NCBI GenBank assembly: GCA_009760855.2 | Contig: WPIO01000035.1 | Coordinates: 855,001 to 919,000, forward strand | DNA from: Cristatella mucedo | Lineage: Eukaryota; Bryozoa; Phylactolaemata; Cristatellidae | Length of the DNA stretch: 64,000 nt | Direction: 5' to 3' | Shown here: positions 1 to 12,250 of the stretch, one piece after another | Layout of the letters: each line of letters starts with the position of its first letter | Position numbering within the stretch: the first letter of the stretch is position 1 | The notes under the pieces: model-generated | The model's input: only the letters and a program-made list of their open reading frames with translations | The model's database searches: none | What the model was told of the DNA's origin: nothing | Position numbers and translations under genes: made by a program

Positions 1-269
1 ATTGAGGCGAGAGCTTTTCCAGTCTCCATCACGCACCTATAAGGACTGGCATCATTTATCAGCAATGTGTTCGAAGGAAAGGATTTGTTAGTAGAGCCAC
101 TGTCGAACAGCTAGGCGCTAGGCAAATGTCGCATGTTAACAGGCTATATGGACCAGGCAATTATTCGGTAGCAACTGCAGACAGGTGGCTGCACAGTGGA
201 GAGCTCTGGATTGAGGACAAACGGCCCAAGCACAACCTGAGCGATGGCTTGGGGCTCGTCCTTGCTCAC

Positions 270-1333
<1,064 letters not shown>

Positions 1334-2370
1334 CTGCGACTAATTATTTGCACGAGCTCACGACTAGTGCTTTCATGCATCCCCACTCCTCTGCTGCTGC
1401 CCTCTCTCCCATCTATCCACCGAAATCTGTTCAACTTCTCTTCCTTTCCTTCGGCCTCCATCTTCATTATCTTTCAGGTCTTTCCCGGCAGAGAATACCC
1501 TTGATTGCACATGCGACTCGTTCACTTAAACTCCAGCAGCTAAGCCGTGCTGCAGCTGCACAGCATCCTGAACTCAGCTGGCTGGTAAACATGCCACTTC
1601 CCATGCCGTGCCACGCATGACCCGAGGCGTTAACGTTTGACACTTGTGCCTGAACGCTTACCGCAGGGGCAAGGAACAAAGTTTTCACTTCCCTTCACAC
1701 ACCTGCATCGATACGATGGCGATACTGCAATCGCTAGCTGCAGCAGATGCTAAGAAGATGCCATGACACTGAGCATGAGCAAGACACATGAGCAGCCGAT
1801 GGTCTCTAAAGCTCAACCAATTTCATATGCTCAATCAATTTCTAGTGCGGCTGCAATGGCTAGCTCCGAACTCGGCCGGACACCGGTCGCCGGTGCAGGC
1901 AGGCATCGAATGAGAGCAGTGACCGTGGCCGCACCTGCATGCACTCTGCTAACGGCGCGTGCGCAGCCGGCGAACGGTGGCGAATTCTGCTCACCCCTCG
2001 GACGTCTTCCTTATCTCGGCATCCGTATGCAGAGGCGAAGATGTGTCGAGGCTCTCGCTTCCGGCTGCAAGCAAATGAGGCTGTGGCTATAGTGCAACAG
2101 AGCGCCTGCACCTCATCGGCTGGCTCATTCTAATGCGCTTCCGAACGGCCAAGAAACGACAATTGGAGGGATGCTGCCGGAGCCAGCTCAGGCCTCATTC
2201 AGGCAGCGAAAAAGCATCGCCACAGATTGGCCGGCATGCGACTGAAGCGGGTCAAGTGACTTCCGCTGGCTTCCTTGGATTCCTTGTTCCTCCTAATAGC
2301 TGGTGCACAGCTGCAGCTCTTGCAAGGGTCACAGGGAGGGCTGCTCTCAGAACCGATGGGCCATCTCAAG
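1334..2370. other. unassigned sequence
   Basis: About 1 kb with short open frames on both strands but no family resemblance, no clear splice pair and no repeat seen elsewhere in the window. It could hold upstream exons of the minus-strand gene ending at 1333, none of which I can define. Confidence 0.5.
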
Positions 2371-2375
2371 ACGCA

Positions 2376-2460
2376 TCTCTCTCTCTCTCTCTCCATAAGT
2401 CCACAAAGCCACAAAGACTACGTGGGAGCTAAGCAGGAGAGTTTTACGTGTCATGCGCTG
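2376..2460 (-). repeat. short (CT)n plus L2-B 3'-end fragment
   Basis: A (CT)8 run at 2376-2392 is followed by a stretch matching the reverse complement of the L2-B 3' end: AAGTCCACAAAGCCACAAAG, then GCAGGAGAGTTTTACGTG. This is a short degraded copy. Confidence 0.5.
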
Positions 2461-3340
2461 CAAGATTGCTGCGCTCACAGGCTAACAGCCCTTCTCCTCG
2501 AGCTAATGGCAACCTGTCATTGCCCCCTGCTTTCCCAGTACTCAGGTCGAGCTCAGTCGAGATGCTTGGCTAGAATGGAGAAATGTCCCTAGCTGAGCAG
2601 GCCCTAGCTTATAAATGGAGGATAGTGGTTTGAACTAAGACCGGAATGCTAACCGGTGAGCCAGCTGTAAGGAGGAGGGTGGAGGACAGAGGATCACCTC
2701 TCTACTTGCCAACACAGGATCACCTCTCCACTTGGCCAATCGTTGCCGGCAGTCTTCTCGGTACCACCTTACTCTTCACACATAGCTGTTGTCACGTCAG
2801 CAAAAGAGGCAATCGCCCGCGAGCACTCTAATTATGCTTTTCATCTCGACGTGCTAAACTGGACTTGACTGAGCACGCTGTTGCTTGTACAATAGGAAAC
2901 GAATTCCCTCCAAGGTAGCAAACCCTTAGTCGATATTACAAGCTCACTTTTCAAGAAGCCACCCAACCTGAGCGTAATAAATGGCCGCTAGAATGCGAGC
3001 CAGCACAGTGGAGCTCAGTTTCTGTGGAGTTGCCGTACTAAATTGAAGGACCGACTCGAAAACTTGCATGGCCAAGTGAATTGACAACTTGCATTTCTAG
3101 TGCGATAAGGCTTGACAGCACAGCCCATAACCAGCAGGCCCACATCAGAGTTCGACACTGGCTAAAATTCGTCAATCTCTCTGACATTGATAAAAATCGG
3201 CCCCATCCTGTACCATAAGGGACAAAGCCCAAATTACCCTTGCGTGATCGGTGGCCTGGGGTAAAACAAAAATAGTATACAGTCAGCACCCACCGTCCGA
3301 CGGCGGTGCTCAGATGCTGGCCCAAACATAGGCTAGCATG
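2461..3340. other. unassigned sequence
   Basis: No gene recognised. A small imperfect duplication lies at about 2690-2740, where AGGATCACCTCTC is repeated with following ACTTG. Otherwise nothing distinctive. Confidence 0.5.
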
Positions 3341-3345
3341 AGAGA

Positions 3346-3350
3346 ATGAC

Positions 3351-3400
<50 letters not shown>

Positions 3401-3432
3401 AGGAGAGAAACAGAGACAGAGTGGGAGAGAGT
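3346..3432. repeat. (GA)n microsatellite
   Basis: A GA run from about 3357 to 3400, flanked by degenerate GA-rich sequence (GAGAAACAGAGACAGAG). Open frames reading RERE or SLSL here are artefacts. Confidence 0.96.
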
Positions 3433-3589
3433 TCAAACAGTCGCCACTGCTCAAACTGCAGCTCGTGTTCATACTATACGCACTACAACCCCGTACTCAC
3501 CACAAATCTTTTCTCTCCATTTCCTGCACCATTTAAGGTCTGTGGATAGAATTCCTTGTGCTGACCCCTTACAAGATTTGCCCGAATTT

Positions 3590-4045
3590 ACAGTTTATAA
3601 TAATTACAATAATCATACATTTGTATAGCACCCTTGGAGAACTGAATCGGTTTCTAGGCACTTTACAGACGGTGTAAAGAAGCATGACCAAATGATTAGT
3701 GGTAACATATGCATTTTCATTAAGCATGACACTGCTAGATGTGACAAGAGCAGGTTTAACATGTAATTATGGTTAGCATCGGCAGGCAGTGTCAGCGTGC
3801 AAACGCCCACAGAGGATGAACCATAAAGACCCACTAAATGCTGTAAAAAAAGGTCGGCATGTTTTAAGCTTCTTTTAAATGTCGTTAAGTCATGGGATGT
3901 CGAGGCTTCAGTTGGGAATGAGTTCCGTCCAGGCTTTGTGAGCATAGAACTAAAGGCACGGTCTCCAAAAATGTATAGGTTCGCACGAGGTTTAGCTAAC
4001 CGCTTTGAGTCAGAACAGAAGACGGTACTATGCTTGGCCTGGCAT
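3590..4045 (-). mobile_element. L2-A LINE fragment (RT C-terminus and 3' end)
   Basis: The minus-strand reading ends in a TTATTATAAA-like tail near 3590. The shared L2-A 3' motif (AGTGCC-TAGAAA-GA...TTCTC-GGGTGCTAT) follows, then the C-terminal reverse transcriptase coda with KSFGDRAFSS-like and FKRSLK-like segments (NLYIFGDRAFSSM, TTFKRSLKHADLF). It is truncated at the 5' end near 4045, where GC-rich unique sequence begins. Confidence 0.85.
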
Positions 4046-4600
4046 GGCAAGTAGTTCTATTAGTACCACGCTCTCGCTCTTTCATTGCCTCCTCCTCCTC
4101 CTCCTCCTCCTCCTCCTCTGCCTGACCCCTCAATCCCAAACGTTTGTCCTTTCGAAGCACGCCTCGGAAAGGTGGCGTCTCGAAAGACGACGCGATGTGG
4201 CGCTACGCTCGACGACGAGCTGCACAGACGGCATGCTCAGCACGTCTGCGCCTACCTAGCCGAAGTCAGGTCGCAGCAGCAGCAGCAGCCGAATTGCAGC
4301 GTCAACCATCGGAGCTTCGCCCCACGTTAACCCACACTTTGCCAAACCCAAACTGGACAGAGTTTGGGTCACTCTGCCTCGACAGCACCTGCCCAGCTTG
4401 GGCTCCCAGGCGGCGGCGGCTTCGTGCATGCAGCCGATCAGCTCTCGAACACTCACTGCCCGCCGTCGCCAGCTAGCTGAAGGCACCACTTTTACTGCAG
4501 CGGGACAGCGAGTGCAGTGCACGGTTCACGTCGTGCGGCCTGACGGTACAGGAAATAGCTATCGTGAGCACTACTCCTAAACGCGACAGACGGAAAAAGT
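4046..4600. other. GC-rich stretch with (CTC)n and (CAG)n
   Basis: A (CTC)n run at 4088-4118 and a short (CAG)n run at 4277-4293 lie in GC-rich sequence. Open frames occur on both strands, including a plus-strand frame with poly-Pro then LPDPSIPNVCPFEARLGK. The composition would suit a gene start or first exon, but no splice sites or family can be assigned. Confidence 0.35.
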
Positions 4601-4655
4601 AAGCCCCTCCAGAAATACGCCAGCTATTCGAACAACATAAGGCGACCATCAGCAG

Positions 4656-5742
4656 GATAATAATAATAATAATAATAATAATGTACTTGATAAAGCGCCC
4701 TCAGAGAACTTAATCTCTTTCTAGGCGCTTTACATTTGCTGCAATGGGAAATGCAATTAAATGGTAAGTAAAATCATGCTTGAAAAACAAACAAAATGAA
4801 TAACATGATTAGGGGTGACATGCACAGGGTCAGCATGCAAATGTGGTTAGTGGCAGCATGCACAGTGTCAGCACTCATTAGCACATCAAGGACGAATCAC
4901 AGGTATTCACTAAATGCTGTCCTAAATAGGAGTGCTTTTATATTCTTTTTAAATGTGGTCAAGTCAGGGGACGTCCTGACGCAAGTCGGGAGGGAGTTCC
5001 AGGCTTTGGGAGCATACGAACTAAATACACGGTCTCCAAAGGATTTGAAGTTTGTACGAGGTATTGGTAGACTGTTGGATTCCGAAAAGCGGGTGGTACG
5101 ATGCTTGGCCTGATGGGGGAGTGTGTCGGAGAGATAGGCTGGAGCCAAAGAATGAAGTGACCTAAAAGTGAGCGACAAAACCTTGAAGTCAATGCGTTGC
5201 TTGACTGGCAGCCAGTGCAGGTCGGCGAGAAATGGAGTAATGTGGCAACTGCGATGCTGACGACAGACAAGCCTAGCTGCGGAGTTTTGCACCAGCTGCA
5301 ATCGCCTGATCGCACATGCTGGTAGACCAGTAAGCAGTGAGCTGCAGAAGTCGAGACGAGATGTCACGAATGCATGGACCAACTTGGACGTGGTATCCTT
5401 ATCTAAACAAGCCCGAATTTTAGCAATATTATGAAGCTGAAAATAGGCAGATTTGACCGTGGAGCTGATATGGTCGTCTAACGAGAGGTCGCTTTGGAAT
5501 ATGACACCTAGATTTCGAGCTGATTCGACAGGAGATATGCTGGCAGAGCCAATTTTGAGCGTCAGCCTTTCCAATTTCTGAATCATACTGGGTTTGCCCA
5601 TGACTAGTAAGTTAGTTTGTCATCGTTTAGTTTTAGAAAATTTGGTGCCATCCTTGTGCGGATGTCATCAATGCATGCAGCAAGTGAGTTTAGAGAATTT
5701 GAGGTGCTCGAAGGCTGGGAGGGATCAAAGCAAAGGATGGAC
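4656..5742 (-). mobile_element. L2-A LINE, 5'-truncated
   Basis: The (AAT)n tail at 4660-4683 marks the 3' end on the minus strand. It is followed by the shared 3' tail, the 3' UTR, and an open frame at 4897-5601 encoding the C-terminal half of reverse transcriptase (LDDHISSTVKSAYFQLHNIA, HWLPVKQRIDFKVLSLTFRS, FGDRVFSSYAPKAWNSLPT). Similarity continues to about 5740, upstream of the YADD region, where it stops abruptly. It is closely similar to the copy at 13.5 kb. Such 5' truncation is typical of target-primed reverse transcription. Confidence 0.95.
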
Positions 5743-5827
5743 CGGAGAGGTAACAGAGGTAGACTACAGGAGCGAAGTGAAGCAAAGTTCGGCTGATTCT
5801 GCAGGCGTGTTTACATAGCAGCAAACA

Positions 5828-5957
5828 AGTGGTAGTGGCTATATCTCCCTCCTTGCAGTGGGCAATAAATGATTAGCTGCTGCAGATCTTGAACCCACGA
5901 CCTTTACCGCAAAGTGGGAGCTCCTTATCTCAGGCTAAGATCCGGGGCAGCAGTCTG
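5828..5957 (-). mobile_element. SINE-2 copy (tRNA-derived)
   Basis: The reverse complement reads CGGATCTTAGCCTGAGATAA, then GGTCGTGGGTTCAAG (B-box-like), then GCAGCAGCTAATCATTTATT and GCCCACTGCAAGG. This is the SINE-2 order, missing the 3' tail. It is degraded, so its age is greater than the 27.3 kb copy. Confidence 0.75.
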
Positions 5958-6002
5958 ATAATACTCAATGCAAGCCTACTGCTAAGAGGCGTGCACTATT
6001 CA

Positions 6003-6090
6003 TAATAATAATAGTAATAATAATGCAGTTGATTAAGCGCCCTCAGAGAACTTTCTAGGCGCTTTACATTTGCTGCAAAGGAAAGGCTTT
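6003..6090 (-). mobile_element. L2-A 3'-end fragment
   Basis: An (AAT)n-type tail, then GATTAAGCGCCCTCAGAGAA and CTTTCTAGGCGCTTTACATT, which is the reverse complement of the L2-A terminus. Under 100 bp long, an extremely short insertion. Confidence 0.88.
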
Positions 6091-6700
6091 ACGGTGAATG
6101 GCATTATTTCAGCGTTGCTCATACATTAGCGGACAATGCTGCATTTTTGCGAGTCATCGCCGTAGCTTGCAACCAATGACACGATACCGATTAGGAACCT
6201 TGCGCCTATACTAACGAAAGAAAAATGCCTACACTTACGAAACAAAAATAAATTACGTCGGACCTACAGGCACGTGGGATGACAAGACACTGAGAAGTTT
6301 TCTTATCGTAATAATACTGCAATGCTCTGCTAGAAGGCAAAACAGACGGGCCTCATACAGCACGTCATAGGCTCCCTAATGTAGTAACACTTGGCAACAG
6401 ATTATCGGCACTGGTTATTACCATTCACCTAGACTTGAAATACAAATACAGAACCCGATGCATTGCTGAGAGAATAGGCAACAAAAACTCGGTTAAACCT
6501 AAACTGGAAAAGCCACCAGGCCTGCCTCTGTCTTTTGTATGACTCTCTTACTGAGCTGTTGGTTGAGAAAAATGCTCATTGTCTTTGGCCTCAACTAGCG
6601 ATTCAGGCGATTCCAATATTACTTTTATATTCCAAGCCACTTTAGGCAGAATTGGGCAGGCAAAACACCTTTTACTGAAACTGTCTGAAACAATTGAGAT
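6091..6700. other. unassigned sequence
   Basis: No coding frame, repeat or RNA gene that I can support. Confidence 0.5.
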
Positions 6701-6996
6701 GAAGTTTGGAAATGATGTACCTCTGTCTGCAACTCCACAAAGACTGCGTGGATGCTATGCAGAAGAGTTTGCATAGCGCACTCGAAGCCTAAACGACTTT
6801 TGGTACACATTTGGTAGCCAACAGACTTCGTCTCACGCAACATAGAGAAAGTAAGAAGCATAGCCGAGTCAGGAGAGCAATTGAGTTAGTGATTAGCAAG
6901 GAAGTAGCAGCTCAGGACCGCTGAAAAGGATGAGCCATAGTCGGCAGCAGGAGAGTAGATGTTGCGTAAGAATTGAGCGAGCGAATTCCACTGGAT

Positions 6997-7938
6997 GTCT
7001 AAAATTTCTTAAAACTAAATGACGATAACACTGAACTGCTTCTAATAGGACACCCTAAGCGTGTGGCTGGATTAGAAGGCTTTGCTTTTCTAATAGGTGA
7101 TGCTGTTGTGCAACCATCACCGCGTGCTCACAATTTAGGTGTATTCAACAGCTGCCTAAATTTTAAAAGCGTCATTCAAAAGACTGCTTCTACAGCTAGC
7201 CATCACGTCCGATCCCTATCTAAGATGAGGAGCTGTCTTCGATAGTGGCTTGCAAAAAATTTAACTAGCTCCTTAATTCTGTCTCGGCTTGATTCTTGTC
7301 ACTGGGCTACCAAAGAAAGCAACTAGGCCAGTACAAATTGTTATGAATATAGCTTCAAGGCTAGTTTTCGAGTCCTGGAGATTTTACCACGTGTCTCCTT
7401 TGCTAAAAGAGCTAGGATGGCTGCTGGTTTATCAGCGGATACAGAACAAAGTTCTTGTGCTGACCCACAAGGCCCACTACGGCTTGGCTCCTTCGTACCT
7501 AGCTGAACTGTTGCACCAGTTTCAGCCCCCTCGTGCTCTCAGGTACTGTATGGACAAAAAACTAGCTGTTCCATTCCTCCGCTCAAAGAACGTTGGCGAC
7601 ACAAGCTTTAGCTCTGCAGGTCCTTGACTGTGGAACTCGCTTTGACGGTTCTTATGCAAAGACAACTACTCTCCTGCTGCCGACTATGGCTCATTCTTTC
7701 CAGCGGTCCTGAGCTGCTACTTTCATGCTACTCACTACCTCAACTGCTCTCCTGCCTCTGCTATGCTTCCCACTTTCTCTTTGCTGCGTGAGATGAAGTT
7801 AGTTGGCTACCGAATGCTACCGAAAACCGCTTAGGCTGTGAGTGCGCTATACAAAACTCTCCTGCGTAACACCCACATAGTCTTTGTTGCTTTGTGGAGT
7901 CACAGACAGAGATACATTACATTACGCAGTCTAGGGCC
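6997..7938 (+). mobile_element. L2-B LINE, plus copy inserted in the minus copy
   Basis: A 5'-truncated L2-B starts in the RT domain (frame WMS..FLKLNDDNTELLLIGHPK). It continues through LAPSYLAELLHQFQPPRALR to the 3' UTR (CTCCTGCTGCCGACTATGG, GTTGGCTACCGAATG, CGCTATACAAAACTCTCCTG) and ends ACAGAGATACATTACATTAC. Several stops and frameshifts break the reverse transcriptase. Its flanks at 6996 and 7939 join to make uninterrupted minus-strand L2-B. Confidence 0.88.
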
Positions 7939-8336
7939 TTCAGAGCAAAAGCTCCTATCGCTAACGGTCTGTAAGCAGAGGAATGGAACAGCTAATTCAC
8001 TCTCCATACAGAACCTGATGGCACGAGGAGGCTGAAACTGGTGCAGCAGTTCAGTTTGGTATGAAGAAGACAAGCCGTGGCAGGCCTTGTGGATCAGCGT
8101 AAGAACTTTGCTCTGTATCCGAGTATCAACCGGCAGCCACCCAAGCTCTTTCAGCAAAGGAGTCCATGGTCAAACCTTTGGGATTTGTAAACTAGCCTTG
8201 CAACCACATTTATCACCAGCTGCAGTGACCTAGTAGCTGTTTAGGTAGCCCAGCCGAAAAGTACTAACAAAAATCTACCGTAGAAAGAACTAAGGAGCTA
8301 GTTAAATTTTCAAGCCACCGCTGAAGACAGTTCCTA

Positions 8337-8640
8337 GACTGTGGAAATCGCTTCGACAATCCTTACCCAACGATAACTACTCTCCTGCTGCCGACTATGG
8401 CTCATCCTTCTCTGCGGTCCTGAGCCGCTACTTCCACGCTACTCACTACCTCAACTGCTCTCCTGACTCTGCTATGCTTTCCACTTTCTATTTGTTGCGT
8501 GAGATGAAGTCTGTTGGCCACCGAATGCGTACCGAAAGCCGCTTAGGCTGTGAGTGCGCTATAGAAAACTCTCCTGAGTACATATAGTCTTTATGGCTTT
8601 GTGGAGTTACAGACGGAGATACATTACATTACACGAAGTT
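8337..8640 (+). mobile_element. L2-B LINE 3' end, nested, with 8-bp target duplication
   Basis: About 300 bp of L2-B 3' end (GACTGTGGAAATCGCTTCGA to ACATTACATTACACGA) sits inside the minus copy. The octamer AGTTCCTA occurs directly before it (8329-8336) and directly after it (8637-8644). Removing the insert and one octamer restores the minus copy across the junction. Confidence 0.9.
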
Positions 8641-9621
8641 CCTAATCTTATATATGGATCGGACATGATGCTAGCAGTAGGAGCATTCTTCTTAACGAAG
8701 CTAGAACAATTTAGGCAGTTGCCGAAGACAACACCTAAATTTTGAGCACGTGGTGATGGTCACACAACAGCATCGCCTATTAGAAGAGCATAGCCTTCTA
8801 GTCCAGCCACATGCTTGGGGGTGTCCCATGAGTCACAGTTTAGTTGTATCGTCATTCAGTTAAGGAAATTTGTCGACATCTAGGATCGAATGTCGGCAAG
8901 GTAAGCATTCAGTTTATCAGTCGTTGCCACAGATTCCCACTGTTTAACTGATGAATACGGGTGAGTATCGGCAGAATAATAGCTTATAACATAGCTTATA
9001 ACACGGCTTATAACATGACAGCCGAATAATTTTTCCCAGAGGTTAAGTAAACATGGGGAACAATAAAGGACCAAGGACAGACCCTTGTGACCTCTACAAG
9101 TGACTGATCTGGTGGATGAGACCTGACCCTCATACGACACGGATTGAACACGATCGGACAAGTAGGATTTGAACCACGTAAGGGCCTCGTTTTCCAGACC
9201 GATCGTTATTCTCAATCTTTCAAGTACGATGTCATGATCAATAGTGCCAAAGGCTGTTGATAGATCTAGCAGTGCTAGGGCAGTGACATTCCCGCCATCG
9301 TTGCTGCATATGATGTCATTGGTTACACGGGTGGGGGAGGGAAGAGAGCATTGGGGTGTTGCTGCTTGAACTCGGATTGAAATTGTTCTGAAATGTCAGC
9401 TGCTTAGCGACAATGTTTTGAGAATCTTTGACAAAAAGTGAAGATAATTTGGAAAATAGTTTGCAAAGGCCTGAAGTGTCTAACGAAGGCCGGTGTAAAG
9501 AAGTTGAGTACTGAGCCATTTTCCAGAGAAGCATTAGCAATTTCTGTTACGGCTGGCGTATGTGTGTCTGCCAGTGAAAACCATAGAGATCATGGTTTAG
9601 GGCTAACAAATGGCTGGTGAG

Positions 9622-9800
9622 TTATGATGGCTAGCTAGGAAAGGCGGTTTCTTTTCACGACCTCGGTCCCGAGGTTGTGGGTTCGAATCTCGCGGTGTGC
9701 GATTCTTTGTTGTTACTGGAAGTGGTGGTGATAGCCATAAAGGTTCTTCTATTGCTATGCAAAAGAGGCTGTTAAATCAGCTAGTATTTATTTATGATGA
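9622..9800 (+). mobile_element. SINE-2 copy (tRNA-derived)
   Basis: The A-box region (GATGGCTAGCTAGGAAAGGC) and B box (GTGGGTTCGAATCTC) are visible. The non-tRNA body follows (GCGATTCTTTGTTGTTACTG, GTGGTGGTGATAGCCATAAA), then the tail TGCAAAAGAGGCTGTTAAAT and CAGCTAGTATTTATTTATG. This is one of the best preserved copies. Confidence 0.88.
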
Positions 9801-10425
9801 TGAGATACTATGCTTCAGCGATAAAAAAGCCCTGCAATTTGTTACATAACCGCCGTAGAGATCGCAATCTTTTAGAGAGCAGATTTGACAACAAGGGTAT
9901 AAGACTTGCCTTAGAGAAGAATTTGAACTGCATACTACATGTCTGGTTCTTGCGGCATATGCTTTACAGCTCATTTTACAGCATTTTATTATTTTCAAGA
10001 AATAACTTCTGCAAGAAAATGTCTTGCATGAATTGGCGATATGACTAAACTTTCATACTTGACATGATGCTAGGAGAAATTAGAGCACTGCCTGTAGGGA
10101 TTCGAAGTCAAGTCGCTAACATTACGTATCCACTTTTTGAGGTGGAAATGTGGAAAATGTAATTCTAAACACCGAACAACTCTGAAGCAGAGTATAATTT
10201 CATGAATATTTTTCAACTTTAAAAACTTTTCATTTAAAGGCGCTAGGCGTATTTACCTCTTAGCTAGTGTGCATGCAGTACCATTGCAATTCAAAGGCGG
10301 CACATCGAGTTGAGTTAGTCTTTGTAGGTCTTTGATTATACAGCTATCAATCCTTATGAAATCAAATCAATGAGAACGGCTTAATAATAACCACATTGTC
10401 ATGGTGGAAATCCACGTATAAAAGA
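9801..10425. other. unassigned AT-rich sequence
   Basis: AT-rich with no conserved frame and no match to the repeats in the window. Confidence 0.5.
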
Positions 10426-10427
10426 AG

Positions 10428-10562
10428 CTGGTTTGGTCCAGCGGTTAAGGTGCTCGCCCCGACCAAGGTCTGGCTGGGATCGTGGGCTCGAGCCCCGAGG
10501 CGTATGTGAAGCGCCTGAATAGAGATTAAGCTCTCTTAGGGCGCTATACAAATGAATAATAT
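10428..10562 (+). mobile_element. SINE-1 copy (tRNA head, L2-A tail)
   Basis: The tRNA-like head has an A box (TGGTCCAGCGGTTAAGG) and a B box (GTGGGCTCGAGCCCC). The 3' part (GTGAAGCGCCTGAATAGAGA, TTAAGCTCTCTTAGGGCGCT, ATACAAATGAATAAT) closely follows the L2-A terminus. Short AT-rich direct repeats resembling ATAAAAGAAG and ATATAAGAAG flank it, possibly an imperfect target duplication. Confidence 0.9.
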
Positions 10563-10746
10563 AAGAAGTGGGCTCACGTACACGGACAAAAATTACGTGG
10601 TCGCATCTTCAAGCATGCATTCATTGAGAACTATTGCATTCATGAACCACAGGAGCTTATGCTTTGCAGCTCGTCACAGCATTGGACAAAAAAGAATACT
10701 TTTACTCTGATGGCTTACTTGACCGCCTTTGCTGAGAGTAAAATGC

Positions 10747-10935
10747 CCCTGGGTCTTAGCCCAGGAGGTAAGGCGCTCGCTCTTCACTATCCAAGTCGTG
10801 GGTTCTACATCTTCAGTTAGGCAATCCTTTAATGCCCATGCAGTTTGGCAATCCTGTATTGCCCATTGCAAACGGTGGCGACAGCCATCAAGGCTCTCAT
10901 GCCATCGAGGCTGGCGAATCAGCTAACCTTTTAAC
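10747..10935 (+). mobile_element. SINE-2 copy (tRNA-derived), with internal duplication
   Basis: The A-box region CTTAGCCCAGGAGGTAAGGC, a B-box-like GTCGTGGGTTCTACAT, then two tandem versions of the body start (AGTTAGGCAATCCTTTAATG and AGTTTGGCAATCCTGTATTG). ACGGTGGCGACAGCCATCAA and a GGCGAATCAGCTAACC end follow. Confidence 0.82.
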
Positions 10936-11248
10936 TCCAAAAGCAACTGAATGGGGGATGCGAAATGCGGCCACGGCTACTTGCAAGCCGTAAACTGGCA
11001 TGACGGGCGGGCGAGCAGCTTGACACTATCACCATCACCCGACGATATAGTGGCTCACCTCTACATTGATAGCTCAATTGCTTGCTGGTATTGTGGGAAT
11101 GCCTCAGCAGTACAGTAATTACTACTTGCTGTGAGCAGTCAAGCGCACGCGAATGAGAACCGGCTGAAAAGCAGCAGGCATCGCACTAAGCTCACGTAAA
11201 AGTGCTCCAGTAATTGTGCTGCCAGCGAAAAATTCACCAATAATTTCA
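10936..11248. other. unassigned sequence
   Basis: About 300 bp with no supported feature. Confidence 0.5.
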
Positions 11249-11253
11249 CTAAA

Positions 11254-12104
11254 TGCAACCGCTACGATGCTGGCGAGCAATCAGCGAGCGTTTTTGAAAC
11301 GAGCAGCGCTTACCGGGCAATAGTATGTCTTCTTCGACAAAAAGAGCCGAGTCAGACTCGTATTCGGTTCCAGCTGCTGACGTTTCGAGGTTCGGACCAG
11401 CGTCGGCTCTCGGCCGCTCGGCGGATGAGCCATTTTCGCGACCAGCATCACTCCGTTTTGCTCGCACCTTTAGCCGCTGCGGCCGCCCTGCACGTAGCTC
11501 GGCAGCTACAGCAGCCGGCTGCTGGTCACGAGCGTGCCGCGGCGAAGGTGCACGTGACTGTCCGTGGACTTCCGCTGAAGGGTGCCCGTGTGCGCTGAGC
11601 GGCTGCTGCTGATGCTGCCGATCAGGCCCCTCGCTCGACGACGGTCGCTTTAACTGCTTGCTCGTTGATGCAATCCTCGCCCGACCAATTTTTTCAGCAA
11701 TGATATAGTTGATCCAGGACCCACTCAAGGTCGCAGTCTTGAGCGACGAGGCAGGCACAAGGGTCAGCTGGTGTACAGGCCCTGTCAAGAACCGGTTGTA
11801 CTGATGTCAGGAGCCTCGGCGAGCGAGTAGGAAAATTCTCCCGATACAGGGTGCGCACTGGAGAAACTAGTTTGCTCATTGGTGCCTTACCAGGAGAGAA
11901 AGCCGTGAAATCGCTGAATGAAGTGGAGGGCCTATCCATCTGACCGTCAGTATACTCTGGGTAGGCTGCAGCCGGAAAAGCATCGGACGTCAGCCAGTCT
12001 CTGTGGCTTAGTGAGATGCCACTATCCCCGAGCAAGTGTTGTCGTCTCCTGCTAAGTAATAGAGCTGGCACTGCAATAAATTCTACTCTCACTCCTCTCA
12101 GCAA
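11254..12104 (-). CDS. GC-rich candidate coding region, unknown gene
   Basis: Two overlapping minus-strand frames look coding. The upstream one (11694-12104) reads SLSHRDWLTSDAFPAAAYPE, then FSPGKAPMSKLVSPVRTLYR, and ends ...EWVLDQLYHC and a stop. A possible acceptor, TTACTTAGCAG, lies near 12056. The second (11249-11788, different frame) contains PNLETSAAGTEYESDSALFV followed by EEDILLPGKR. The shared 95 bp could hide a splice, a real frameshift, or simply two GC-rich chance frames. No family is recognised and no start codon can be fixed. The composition resembles the INTS5 coding region more than the surrounding repeats. Confidence 0.3.
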
Positions 12105-12129
12105 AGATACCGATCTAGTGTGGAAGGAT

Positions 12130-12250
12130 CAACATAAATAATAATGATAATAATAATAAAATACTTGCTTTGCACCCTAAGCACTAAAACTCTTTCCCTG
12201 CACTTCAAATTTGCTGTTTGACGTTTCGAAACATTCATTTTAAAAGTTGT
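12130..12250 (-). mobile_element. degraded L2-A 3' end
   Basis: An AAT-rich tail (12136-12163) is followed by ACTTGCTTTGCACCCTAAGC and CTCTTTCCCTGCACTTCAAA, a diverged version of the reverse-complement L2-A terminus. Confidence 0.6.

Larger units (their letters stand above)
6715..9560 (-). mobile_element. L2-B LINE, minus copy split by two later L2-B insertions
   Basis: One minus-strand L2-B element runs from its RT core to its 3' end in three pieces: about 8645-9310 (with linker-like sequence to about 9560), 7939-8336, and 6715-6996. The first piece encodes IGLENEALTWFKSYLSDRVQ and a ...THSVTCRG.. palm segment. The second encodes LKELGWLPVDTRIQSKVLTL. The third is the 3' UTR down to the GAGATACATT-type tail. 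Rejoining the pieces gives continuous similarity to the other L2-B copies across both breaks. It is full of stops and frameshifts, so inactive. Confidence 0.85.

Noticed and set aside
10428-10505. Possible functional tRNA gene
   Set aside because: A and B boxes are present but the cloverleaf does not close with a normal acceptor stem, and the sequence continues into an L2-A tail and is repeated at 49.6 kb, so it is a SINE.
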